DNA of 64,000 nt. Source: Bin80 sp964291275. Its GTDB lineage: Bacteria; Bacteroidota; Rhodothermia; Rhodothermales; Bin80. The position numbers and the translations under genes were made by a program. Shown here piece by piece: positions 1 to 8,952 of the stretch. The notes beneath the pieces were generated by a model. That model had not been told where the DNA came from, ran no database searches, and saw only the letters and a program-made list of their open reading frames with translations. Every line of letters starts with the position of its first letter. The stretch's first letter is position 1. The stretch is from contig OZ219799.1 of the NCBI GenBank assembly GCA_964291275.2, positions 62,001-126,000 on the forward strand. Direction: 5' to 3'.

Positions 1-1
1 A

Positions 2-640
2 ACAACTCAGACTCAGAACGCTAGTTCACCGGAGAGCACGCAGTCGAACGTGACACACACCGTACGCCGGGGAGATACGTTGTCGCAGCTCGCTGCCAAT
101 TATGGAACTACCGTCAGTGCCATTCAACAGGCCAATGGGCTTCGTGGAACGAGGATCGGCCGTGGCCAACGGCTAAATATCCCCAGCGGAGGAGGTACGA
201 CACATACCGTCAAGTGGGGTGAGAACCTGGGAATGCTTGCCAAACGCTATAGTACAACCGTGCAAAACATCAGGAGCGCCAATAATTTGCGCTCCAGCAC
301 GATTTATCCTGGACAAAAGCTTTTGATCGGAGGATCCAGTGCACAAGCTACAACACATACCGTCAAGCGGGGCGAGAACCTGGGAATGATTGCCGAGCGC
401 TACGGCACAACCGTGCAAAACATCAGGAATGCCAATAATCTGCGTTCCAATACGATTTACCCTGGACAAAAGCTTTCGATTGGGGGAACTAATGTACGCA
501 GAGTGCACACCGTTGAAAGAGGTGATAACCTAACAAGGATTGCTGAGCGCTACAATACGACCGTGCGAAATATCAGGGATATCAACAATTTGCGCTCCAG
601 CAGAATTTATCCAGGTCAAAGGCTTTCGATTGATCCATGA
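2..640 (+). CDS. LysM-repeat protein, C-terminal part (cut by window edge)
   Basis: The reading frame is open from the first bases, so the real start lies before the window. A GTG at 50 is only an internal candidate. The visible part is four LysM modules of about 44 residues, each opening with a THTV-xxG-(D/E)-xL pattern and closing with an IYPGQ-like motif. LysM modules bind peptidoglycan glycan strands, so this is probably the binding tail of an exported wall enzyme such as an MltD-type transglycosylase or an amidase. The catalytic part is not visible, so that role is inference. The three later repeats are very alike, which suggests recent internal duplication. The gene converges on the methylase gene with a 35 bp gap. 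Confidence 0.85.
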   Translation, partial: TTQTQNASSPESTQSNVTHTVRRGDTLSQLAANYGTTVSAIQQANGLRGTRIGRGQRLNIPSGGGTTHTVKWGENLGMLAKRYSTTVQNIRSANNLRSSTIYPGQKLLIGGSSAQATTHTVKRGENLGMIAERYGTTVQNIRNANNLRSNTIYPGQKLSIGGTNVRRVHTVERGDNLTRIAERYNTTVRNIRDINNLRSSRIYPGQRLSIDP

Positions 641-675
641 GTCTCTGTGGCTAATCAGGGCTGCCGGCGTGACAA

Positions 676-3636
676 TTATTGCTCCAGGAGAGCAAGTGCT
701 TTTCGATTCCGACCATGAACAGATGGCTCATTGCACCAGAGCCATCGTAGTGTAGCTACGGTTTCAGGTACATTGTCACCCGTCAGATCGAGCATCTTGA
801 GGACCGCGTCGTCAATTTTCTTCCGTACTTCGTCTGTATGGGACTGACAGGCCGGGAGTAATGGCTGTGTAGACAGTTCATCAAATGCAGCCGCAGCTTG
901 CCCTAAACGATTTTTCGGTATCTGATTAAGTTGCGGACAGGGAATGCGTGTCAATGCTTTCACCTGTGTTCTGGATCGCCCGCTGTGTGTCCGTTGGCCC
1001 TGTGTCCAGTGAATCAGAAAACCAAGCGTAGAGTTGGTCCACAGGGCAAAAGCCTTCAGCACATGTTTGTCATCGTGTTGCAGGGAAGTCCAAGTTGGCC
1101 CTCCCATTCCCGGATATGTTGTTACCGCAGCCAAAAGTGCTTGAGAGGTCCAGCGCATGTTTCGTGAATAAAACAGTGTACTGCGAAACTGCCGCATTGC
1201 CTCCCGCTTCGCCTCCGATCCAACCCCGATGGGAGACATCCCCTTATGAGTGAGCGATACGGTAAGATACTTCTGTGTGCGGCTATCGACCTTCCAGAGT
1301 GCGCGATCAGAACCAATTGCATCTACCGGACTGGCGACTGGAACGAATTCGAAAGCACCACGCGGGTCCCTGCCTGACAGGTGTCCTATCAGGTCGTGTG
1401 TGGGTCCAACTTCGAATATATCTCCGATTGTAGACATCGGCACGCCAATTGACGCGACATGCTCATCAAAGCGAATGATGCCTTCTAGGAGTGCGTTGGC
1501 AGTCAGAGCAAGGTTGGCGTGCAAAACCCCCAAGGGGTTCCAGGGAGCTCCGTCCGCCTTGGTTGTAAGGGTGCATATCTGTCCTACCTCGTCATCACCT
1601 ACCCTGATAGAATAGGTGACTGAAGAAGCTTTGATTTGCTTGAGTGCCGATTGAATTGAGCGGGCAATTACACCGGCTTCTCCAGTGCGTAGAACGGGCT
1701 GACGCAGTGTTACACAGTATACGTTCGCCGCCGAAAGTGCTCCTTTGCGATCAAGGGTTCTCCGTTTAGTACCTACAAAAAGCATTTCTTCCATGCCCGT
1801 GTCGGCAGAGAGCGACCGCTTTCCCAAAGCCCGACTACTTGCTACAGTTATGACTATGATATCTTCGAACTCCTGCTCAATCATGCGCCGCGTAACGGCC
1901 CATGATTCCGCGAAGGCCGCAGACAGAGGCAGCACAAATCCGACCCGTCCACCCGGTTTGCATTTCTGGCGGGCTAGGGCAAGAAAAGATGCGGATAATC
2001 CTGCCCGATTATTCACTGCCTCATTCCTCACCAAGGTTTTCCAGCGCTTCTGGCAGTCTCTCCGTTCAGTTTCCGACAAACCTCCAATATCGAAAACACT
2101 TTGGCCTCCTCGGGTTCGGGAATAGGGTGGATTCATAAGAATCCAGTCGATCGAAGCATCGGGGACATAGACGGCATTTTCAGCGCCATTGTCCGCGAAT
2201 TTCCCTGCCGCTACGCTGAACAGGTCGACCACGCGCTGCGTCGCAAAATATTCTAGAGATCCTGTTTGTCCTTTGTCTCCCCCAATACTAACCCACCCAA
2301 TCTGCGTGTTTCCATATGAATCTCCATATCCCAACGCTGCCAGCGAAGACATTGTAAGATGGGCAGCGATAGGGCTTACATCTGTCCCGATGATGCCACC
2401 CTCCATAGCCGCCGTGTGTAGTCTGCGAAGACTTTCGTTATTGCCTCCGGCATGCTCGTGAAGTGTTGCCACACGATGGTAACCTGCACGAAGGAGTGTG
2501 CCAGTCCCACAGGACAAATCGCTCAGGTAGCGCTTTCTAAAAAGATCTGCATCTCCCCATTCCTCTTCGGTGCATAATGATTGGTCAATGGTCAGGTTGG
2601 CCAAAAGCTCGGCTGTGCCCGGTTGTGTATAAAAAGCGGCCGCCTCCTTCCGATCTTCACCCAGTTTCGGGAACAGCTCAGCACCAATATTGATATGCAT
2701 TCCCAATCGTGCCGTCTCAATCTCCAGAGTAGCCTCGATAAGCTTCTCAAGCACTTGTGAGGTTTTCTCAGGGTTGAATTTACCGGCCAGTTGGAGTGCT
2801 TCAATCGCAGGCTCAAAGACAGAATTCCGGCTGTGTCTGTTAATGATGTGCCATGCCTCTGTCTGTTCAATCACATTCGGAGGGGATGCACTCATGGAGC
2901 TTATAATCGGGACTTCCTCTATACCCTGCTTGGCGAGTCTCTGCTGTGTTAACAGTGCGTTCAGCCACAGTAATGTTACAGTACGAAGTCCCCTAAGCGG
3001 TGAGCGTTGGGACAGATGCCGCGCAATCTCTTGCTGCTCTCCGGGCAATAGTATCGCTTCTAGTCCATCTGCTGCATCTTCCACGAGTCGAGCGACACGT
3101 TCTCCAACAGCGCCTATTTCTTCACGCGGTAACCTTATCAGGGATAAGAATGACGAAAGGTCAAATACATTGCCCTTAATAAATCCGCTTTGGGGCCATC
3201 GGCGCTGTTCCACATGGTAGGCAGAGGTTTGTTGAGTGCCTTCCGATAATTGATGGATCGCATACGTAATCAGGGCTCCTTCCCAAAGGAGATTCGTGAT
3301 ATTGGGAATGTGATCTTTTTGAAATCTTTGCGGGATACAGAGGGCGATGGTGGTAACGACTCTGGTTCGGTCTTTTCGCGTCTCTAGTCCGAGTCTTGCA
3401 ACTGCGTCCCGATCTGCATCCCGTGCATAGAATGAGCATTCAATGACGATTGGTGGAAAAATATCATCATCAATCAGGATATCAGATTTGAATTCTGAGG
3501 TTTTGTTTGTGTGCAACAGATTGGATCCATTTACCCTCACACACTCAGTTTTTGTAGACCAGTGTGCGCTCAACCGCCGCAATGCTTGTCCAAGCGCCTG
3601 CGTAAACATTTTTTCAGCGGTTCGACCATCTACCAT
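676..3636 (-). CDS. Large solitary N6-adenine DNA methylase, type IIG-like
   Basis: A 986-residue protein with an amino-methyltransferase core. FYTQPGTAELLA (about 335-346) resembles the motif X region of type I/IIG enzymes. DLSCGTGTLL (about 373-382) is motif I, which binds S-adenosylmethionine. MNPPYSR (about 501-507) is the N6-adenine catalytic motif IV. The C-terminal 400 residues would hold target recognition. The first 170 residues look like a nuclease-type fold: KSDILI is followed by PPIVIECSF, resembling the D...ExK core of PD-(D/E)xK enzymes, but the lysine position is serine. Cleavage activity is therefore doubtful. No separate specificity or restriction gene lies beside it. It could be a type IIG enzyme, a BREX PglX relative or an orphan methylase. 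An ISL3 relic begins about 40 bp upstream. Confidence 0.8.
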   Translation of the reverse strand: MVDGRTAEKMFTQALGQALRRLSAHWSTKTECVRVNGSNLLHTNKTSEFKSDILIDDDIFPPIVIECSFYARDADRDAVARLGLETRKDRTRVVTTIALCIPQRFQKDHIPNITNLLWEGALITYAIHQLSEGTQQTSAYHVEQRRWPQSGFIKGNVFDLSSFLSLIRLPREEIGAVGERVARLVEDAADGLEAILLPGEQQEIARHLSQRSPLRGLRTVTLLWLNALLTQQRLAKQGIEEVPIISSMSASPPNVIEQTEAWHIINRHSRNSVFEPAIEALQLAGKFNPEKTSQVLEKLIEATLEIETARLGMHINIGAELFPKLGEDRKEAAAFYTQPGTAELLANLTIDQSLCTEEEWGDADLFRKRYLSDLSCGTGTLLRAGYHRVATLHEHAGGNNESLRRLHTAAMEGGIIGTDVSPIAAHLTMSSLAALGYGDSYGNTQIGWVSIGGDKGQTGSLEYFATQRVVDLFSVAAGKFADNGAENAVYVPDASIDWILMNPPYSRTRGGQSVFDIGGLSETERRDCQKRWKTLVRNEAVNNRAGLSASFLALARQKCKPGGRVGFVLPLSAAFAESWAVTRRMIEQEFEDIIVITVASSRALGKRSLSADTGMEEMLFVGTKRRTLDRKGALSAANVYCVTLRQPVLRTGEAGVIARSIQSALKQIKASSVTYSIRVGDDEVGQICTLTTKADGAPWNPLGVLHANLALTANALLEGIIRFDEHVASIGVPMSTIGDIFEVGPTHDLIGHLSGRDPRGAFEFVPVASPVDAIGSDRALWKVDSRTQKYLTVSLTHKGMSPIGVGSEAKREAMRQFRSTLFYSRNMRWTSQALLAAVTTYPGMGGPTWTSLQHDDKHVLKAFALWTNSTLGFLIHWTQGQRTHSGRSRTQVKALTRIPCPQLNQIPKNRLGQAAAAFDELSTQPLLPACQSHTDEVRKKIDDAVLKMLDLTGDNVPETVATLRWLWCNEPSVHGRNRKALALLEQ

Positions 3637-3676
3637 TACACAACCCGTTAGCTGAGGTTTTATGCTATTACCAAAA

Positions 3677-4165
3677 GTGGCTCTTCACTAAATATAGTGG
3701 AAGCAACCTTGGATTTGAAAATGCTTTGAATGGTGCGGTCTGAATTTTCAGTCTGACTTAGGAATGATTTTCCCAAGGTTATTCATCATTCTAAACATCT
3801 GAATCAGCGTAATGAAAACGGAGATCAAAGAGATCAAGGAGGTTCGTCACGCATACCGGATCGAGTCTCCTTGGGAGATTTCACGGATGACGCTGGAGCG
3901 TGAGACGAAAGAAATGGAGGTTCATGTTATTTGCACGGATGCATCTGTGCTACGGTGTCCGAAGTGTGATCAGGTTTGTTCTTTGTATGATCGTCGTCCT
4001 CGTCGGTGGCGTCATCTGGACACGGGGGAGTATCGCCACCTTCCTGGTGACCGAGATTGCCCGCGTGCAGTGTTCAGACTATGGAGTTCGGACGGTATTG
4101 GTTCCTTGGGCATCGGCAAAGGCCCGGGTGACGTTTGCCTATGAGGCCCTGGTAATTGGTGCTTG
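3677..4165 (+). mobile_element. Decayed ISL3-family element (5' relic)
   Basis: At about 3677-3700 the sequence closely resembles the transposase-side terminal repeat of the intact ISL3 copy at 13030: a CTTCA-type block, then AAATATAGTGGA. It is followed by the start of an ISL3 transposase at 3812. Homology stops after about 4160 and no second terminal repeat is seen, so only the 5' third survives. It sits directly upstream of the methylase at 676-3636 and may have altered that promoter region. Confidence 0.7.
3812..4165 (+). pseudogene. ISL3 transposase N-terminal fragment, frameshifted
   Basis: The first frame encodes a start similar to the intact transposase at 11638-12789, including the zinc-binding pattern LRCPKCDQ and the stretch RRWRHLDTG. 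Near 4025-4040 homology moves to another frame, which continues with WTRGSIATFLVTEIARVQCS and FAYEALVIG, matching the intact protein. The catalytic DDE region is missing altogether. It is a dead fragment. It is useful because its ATG shows about 35 residues of N-terminus that have no ordinary start codon in the intact copy. Confidence 0.8.
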
Positions 4166-4697
4166 CCCGAAAATAGAAATATTGATTGGTTTAGCTTGTT
4201 TCTGTGGGGTTCTTTGGAGGGTTTTGGCCGTATTTCGGCCCATATGGTCTGTTTTTGGGGTCTGAGGGCCCTCTTAATAACCTCGGGGATTGTTCTGGCG
4301 AATGTTGCTATGTATTCAGATGAAATTGCCCACCCAGTGAGATTCAAATTGCTCACCTGAGCGGATTTTTCAGAGCTTGGGTTTTACATTGATGAAGAGC
4401 CAATAAACAAAGACATCCACACTGAATCTATAGCTCTCTAATAGTTGTTTACCCTGATTATGGCTCCGAACCCACTTGAAAAACGGAAGCCCCATTCAAA
4501 AGAGGTACCTTATCAACGGACTGCAAGACCTCTATCCACAACATTCGCGATAGAACCCGAAATGCCACCCGAAGAATACATATCGCCCGCAATTGGAACC
4601 TGCCACACTACACCAGCGGGGAGTTCAGACATTAAGGTTATGCTGTGGACTACATTGCTGTCACAGAGTTGAGAGACTCGGCCAATTGCAGCACGAC
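4166..4697. other. Non-coding gap with one dispersed repeat copy
   Basis: No convincing gene is seen. The only structure noticed is at 4261-4307, a 47-base block that matches 58734-58780 at about three quarters of positions. Its last 20 bases also match the minus strand at 31598-31617. Confidence 0.5.
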
Positions 4698-7600
4698 CTA
4701 TTGAGAGCGCACGCGGAATAGCAAACAATAAAATGCCGGCACGAAACCAAGCGTAAGAACGGTGGCGAAGACCAGCCCAAACAGGATTGCAACCGCCATT
4801 GATACGAACAGGGGATCGCCACCTAGCCACAAGGGTAGCAGTCCACCAACTGTGGTCGCAGTCGTTAACATGATCGGGCGAAACCTTTGCTGAGCGGCTT
4901 CTAAAACGGCCGCCCCTGGAACGAGGCCGTTCTCGTCAATCTCAATCCGAATTCGATCAATGAGAACAATCGCGTTATTGATCACGATTCCGGCCAGCGA
5001 AATCACCCCCAGCAGCGTCATAAATCCAAAGGGCTGTCCCGTGACGAGGAGGCCGATCACTACTCCGATCAATCCGAGAGGAATGGTCAGTATTATAATG
5101 AGCGATTTGCGTAAAGAATTGAATTGTCCAACCAACAGCAGCAGGATCAAGAGGCCAGCGAGAGGCATTTTATCTGCAATAGAGGAGTTAGCTGCGGCCG
5201 AACTCTCGAAAGTCCCCCCAATTTCATAGCTGTATCCAGGAGGCCAGTTTTTCTGCTGTTCCGCGAGCCATGGAGTCATTGCCGATGCGATGCTGAAGGC
5301 TGAGACATTGGCATCAGAATCCAGGTCGGAGAGTACCGAGAGGGTTTTTGAGCGGTTTCGGCGAAGAATCTTGGATGGCTGAAAAGTGAGCTCAATATCC
5401 GCAACCTGTCGCAGAGCAACATTCTGTCCAGATTGGGCATAGACGTTGATGGATTCCAGCTTACCGATATCCTCGCGGTCTCCAACTTCGGAGCGAAGCA
5501 CCACGGGAATGGCTTTGTCCCCCTCACGATATTCAGTTACTGCGGAGCCAGAGAGGGCCGTACGCAGTGAGATCGCAATATCCTGATTGGTGATTCCTGC
5601 CCGCCCTGCCTGGGCATCATTGATTTCGATGAGCAGCTTCTTGGTTTGCTCTCCCCAGTTGTCGGTGATATTACGAGTGCCTGGAAACGAGGCCAATTGA
5701 GCCTTGATTTGGTCCGACAGTTCGAAGAGGGTATTCTGGTCAGGGCCGAACAGGCGAACTTCAACAGGATTGGCATCTCCGGGGCCCGCCGCCAGTCGCT
5801 TCAGCGTTACGTCCATGTCGGGGTGATTATTCTCTACATAGGCACGCAGCCGATCCATTGATGGGCCCAATGCATCGAAGCTTGAGGCATTTCCAATAAA
5901 GGCGGTGTAACTGGGACGAGGTTGAGTTGGGTTGTAGCCCAGGGCAAATCGAGAGACCCCACCTCCTACGAAAATGGCCCAGTTCCGTATGCCTTCGCGC
6001 TCTTCATTCTCGGATAGTTCTTCAATCAGAAAACGTTCGATATCCAACATTGCCTCTTCAGCGTAGGCGAAGGAAGCCCCATCCGGAAGTTCAAAGTCAC
6101 CAGAGAAAAGAAGCTCGCTACTGTCAGGAAAGAAGCTTTGTTCGATAAAGCGAAAGAGCACCAGTGCCACGATGAGTAATCCGAAGGCACCCGCGACCGT
6201 GATGAGAGGGCGTCGTAGGAGAAAATGGAGTATACTGCAATAGTATTGATAAAAGTGTGAGTCGAATGGGTCTTTAGAGGATTCTTCCGCAGGTTTTTCG
6301 GCGTTTGCCACATTTGTTTCGCGTGCACGCTTCACCTTCAGGAAGATCGCGCACAGGAGCGGAATCATCGTAATTGCGAGAACCCACGACGACAGAAGTG
6401 TAATGGCAATCACTTGAGCCAGTGGTGCTGTATATTCACCGACTGCGCTTTCAGCGAGAACAATCGGCAGGAAGGCAGCAATAGTAGTAAGTGACGAAAT
6501 CAATAAAGGAACACGAAGTTCTTTGGAAGCTGCAAATGCAGCTGTACGCGCTTTTCCCCCCGCTTGCAAACGCACCAAGATAGATTCACTCATGACGATG
6601 GCATTGTCGACCAATAGCCCCAGAGCGATAATCAGGGAGGCCAGAGACATCTTGTCCATACCGATATCGAAGAACTGCATCAACATCAGCGTGGTCAGCA
6701 TCGTCATAGGGATCAATGATGCGACTACTAGCCCCGTTCGCAGACCAAGGAAAAGGAGCATGCATATAAGCACAATTCCGACAGCCTGGAAGATTGAAGC
6801 AACGAAAGCAGAAACAGCCCGGTCAACCACCTCGGGTTGAAAGGCAATAAATTCGAAGGTAACTCCAACCGGGTACTGCTGTTCTAGATTAGCAACGGCC
6901 GCCCGAATATTTTCGCCGAGTTGAACAATATTACCGCCTTCTCGCATCGAAATACTCAGTGCCAGAGCGGGTTCCCCATTAGTCCGCACTTTCAACCTTG
7001 CAGGTTCTACGTAGCCTCGCCGAATCTCGGCGACATCGCCTAGGAAAACGGTTTCACCCGTGCCGGGTAATCTGATGAGGGTCTGACGAATATCATCCAC
7101 GGATGTGAAATTGCCGCTCGGTTGGAGTGTAATCCGCTCATCACCGGTCTCTACAACTCCACCCGAGATAATGATATTGCTGGACTGAAGGATTCCCTGA
7201 AGCTGCGCTGCAGACAGGCCCAGCCCCGACAGCCGTGCATTGTCGAAGTCAACGAAGACGCGTTCCTGCTGCATGCCTTGGATTTCGACTTTCGCAACAT
7301 CGTTAATCCTGAGGAAAACATTGCGCACTTGTTCGGCAATTTCTTCTTGCTCTGCGTAGGAGAATCCGTCTGCGGTGAGCGTGATCATGGTCCCGAATAC
7401 TTCGCCTAGTTCATCATCGATGATCGGAACAACGCCCTGCGGCAGTTGATCAACCACCCCCTCAACCTTTCGTCGTAGATTATCCCAGACTGGACGCAAT
7501 TCCGTGACACTCTCACGCACCTCAATGGTGATGATGGACTGACCAGTGCGCGATTCACTGATAATATTCGCAACCTCAGGGATTTCTTGAATGACTTGTT

Positions 7601-7802
7601 CGATTCGGTCAGTTACCAAGAGCTCAACCCGTTCGGGGGATGCTCCCGGAAATTGTGTGCGCACCATTGCACTCCGGACGAGAAAGCCAGGGTCTTCTGC
7701 GCGTGGGAGCTCTTGGTAAGCCAGGAGTCCAGATACGGCTATTACTGCAAGCGCCACGAAGGTGACGGCGCGGTTATTGACCGCGAGGCGAGTCAAGTCC
7801 AT
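4698..7802 (-). CDS. RND-family efflux permease (inner membrane)
   Basis: A 1034-residue proton-driven resistance-nodulation-division pump of the AcrB/MexB superfamily. The start chosen is the ATG at 7802 (MDLTRLAVNNRAVT), because the first transmembrane helix follows at once; the open frame runs further upstream but overlaps the adaptor gene. Two halves are visible, each with a membrane bundle and a large periplasmic loop. GLLVDNAIVMSES lies in TM4, with Asp-Asn where AcrB has Asp-Asp, and INNAIVLIDRI is the matching element of the second half. It works with the adaptor (7876-8952) and the TolC-like protein (8949-11357) upstream in the same operon. The substrate cannot be told from sequence. 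Confidence 0.93.
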   Translation of the reverse strand: MDLTRLAVNNRAVTFVALAVIAVSGLLAYQELPRAEDPGFLVRSAMVRTQFPGASPERVELLVTDRIEQVIQEIPEVANIISESRTGQSIITIEVRESVTELRPVWDNLRRKVEGVVDQLPQGVVPIIDDELGEVFGTMITLTADGFSYAEQEEIAEQVRNVFLRINDVAKVEIQGMQQERVFVDFDNARLSGLGLSAAQLQGILQSSNIIISGGVVETGDERITLQPSGNFTSVDDIRQTLIRLPGTGETVFLGDVAEIRRGYVEPARLKVRTNGEPALALSISMREGGNIVQLGENIRAAVANLEQQYPVGVTFEFIAFQPEVVDRAVSAFVASIFQAVGIVLICMLLFLGLRTGLVVASLIPMTMLTTLMLMQFFDIGMDKMSLASLIIALGLLVDNAIVMSESILVRLQAGGKARTAAFAASKELRVPLLISSLTTIAAFLPIVLAESAVGEYTAPLAQVIAITLLSSWVLAITMIPLLCAIFLKVKRARETNVANAEKPAEESSKDPFDSHFYQYYCSILHFLLRRPLITVAGAFGLLIVALVLFRFIEQSFFPDSSELLFSGDFELPDGASFAYAEEAMLDIERFLIEELSENEEREGIRNWAIFVGGGVSRFALGYNPTQPRPSYTAFIGNASSFDALGPSMDRLRAYVENNHPDMDVTLKRLAAGPGDANPVEVRLFGPDQNTLFELSDQIKAQLASFPGTRNITDNWGEQTKKLLIEINDAQAGRAGITNQDIAISLRTALSGSAVTEYREGDKAIPVVLRSEVGDREDIGKLESINVYAQSGQNVALRQVADIELTFQPSKILRRNRSKTLSVLSDLDSDANVSAFSIASAMTPWLAEQQKNWPPGYSYEIGGTFESSAAANSSIADKMPLAGLLILLLLVGQFNSLRKSLIIILTIPLGLIGVVIGLLVTGQPFGFMTLLGVISLAGIVINNAIVLIDRIRIEIDENGLVPGAAVLEAAQQRFRPIMLTTATTVGGLLPLWLGGDPLFVSMAVAILFGLVFATVLTLGFVPAFYCLLFRVRSQ

Positions 7803-7875
7803 AGCGAGGAGGTTGCAGGAACGGTAGTTTAACGTATATCCAGAAGGCGAACTTGTTGCCCTGTAACCAGTGTCC

Positions 7876-8952
7876 TCAGTCCGCAGTAGCCACATATTCA
7901 CCGTCGGTGACATCTCCAAGAATCTCAAGTCCATCGGGCGTCAGTGAGCCGACTTCGACTGAGCGACGCTCCGCGGTGGCAATATTCTCGGTGCCCGAGT
8001 GATTGAGTACATACACGAAGCGGCTCTTATGGTCTTGTCCTACGGCCTTTGGAGGAACCAATACCCCACCAGAGGCATCAGAGTCTCCCATGATCCTGAA
8101 TGTTACTTCTGCTGCCATCCCAGGGCGAACTTGAGTTACATTCGCTCCATCTTCCAAGCGCACGATTGCCGGGAAGCCACCAGCACTCGTGGCAGCTGTG
8201 CCCACCTCTGTTACCACTGCCGTAAAGCCCCCATGCTCAATCGCACTAAAGACAACTTCTGCGGGGTACCCTTTATTCAGGCTTCCGATAAATACTCCTG
8301 GCACGGTCACCTGAACTTCAGGATTTTCACCAGTGTCAATGATCACGACCACTGGCTGTCCAGCTCCAACTGCCTCATTCACATCTACGGACACTCTGCT
8401 TACGGATCCATTGATAGGTGCAACCAACTGTGTATAGGAAACCTGCTGTTCGGCGAGCCGAAGGGCCATCTCAGCAGATACCTGGGAAGCATTGATTGAC
8501 TCGTAGGATGCACGTGCCGCATCCATATCACTCATAGATGCATTCCCATTTTCATAGAGAGCAACCACTCTTTCATAATTTGCTTTCGCATTACGGGATT
8601 GTGCACGGACCTGTGCGAGACCGGCTTCGGCCTGCTGTCGCCGTAGCTCAAGATCGCCAGAATCCAGTTGAATGATCACTTGCCCCCTATGCACCATCGA
8701 ACCGACACTGACTTCTACAGCGGTCACGGTTCCAGAAACCCGAAATGCAAGATTCTGCTCGGAAGCTGCACGGGCAACCCCAGGGAACGTCCGAGTCTGG
8801 TTGCTGCCAGCAACGAAGGCCTGTGCGTATCGGACGGGACGAATCTCAGGAGACGCTGCTTCCTCCTCGTTTCCACAGCCGGTTCCCAAGCCAACACCCA
8901 TCAGGAACAACGCTATTATCAAGGTATTACCCCTCACTGTATGGTGGATCAT
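7876..8952 (-). CDS. RND periplasmic adaptor lipoprotein, frameshifted at its 3' end
   Basis: A 358-residue membrane fusion protein. The N-terminus has a lipoprotein signal (GLGTGC lipobox). A lipoyl/barrel-sandwich half (FRVSGTVTAV...GQVIIQLD), an alpha-hairpin rich in Ala and Gln, the second lipoyl half (LVAPINGSVSRV) and a beta-barrel domain follow. It links the RND pump to the outer-membrane channel. The start overlaps the stop of the TolC gene as ATGA, implying coupling. The frame stops early after EYVATAD. Adding one G at 7881-7882 would read A-G-L-R-T-L-V-T-G-Q-Q-V-R-L-L, the usual adaptor ending, and stop at 7829. A one-base loss, or a sequencing error in the GG run, is likely. Confidence 0.9.
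   Translation of the reverse strand: MIHHTVRGNTLIIALFLMGVGLGTGCGNEEEAASPEIRPVRYAQAFVAGSNQTRTFPGVARAASEQNLAFRVSGTVTAVEVSVGSMVHRGQVIIQLDSGDLELRRQQAEAGLAQVRAQSRNAKANYERVVALYENGNASMSDMDAARASYESINASQVSAEMALRLAEQQVSYTQLVAPINGSVSRVSVDVNEAVGAGQPVVVIIDTGENPEVQVTVPGVFIGSLNKGYPAEVVFSAIEHGGFTAVVTEVGTAATSAGGFPAIVRLEDGANVTQVRPGMAAEVTFRIMGDSDASGGVLVPPKAVGQDHKSRFVYVLNHSGTENIATAERRSVEVGSLTPDGLEILGDVTDGEYVATAD

Noticed and set aside
173..508. 111-residue open frame on the minus strand inside the LysM gene
   Set aside because: It is the complement of repeated LysM codons, with no family features; the plus-strand LysM repeats explain the sequence.
7803..7934. Long N-terminal extension of the RND permease
   Set aside because: It overlaps the adaptor gene end and contains the out-of-frame conserved adaptor tail; the first membrane helix begins right after the ATG at 7802.
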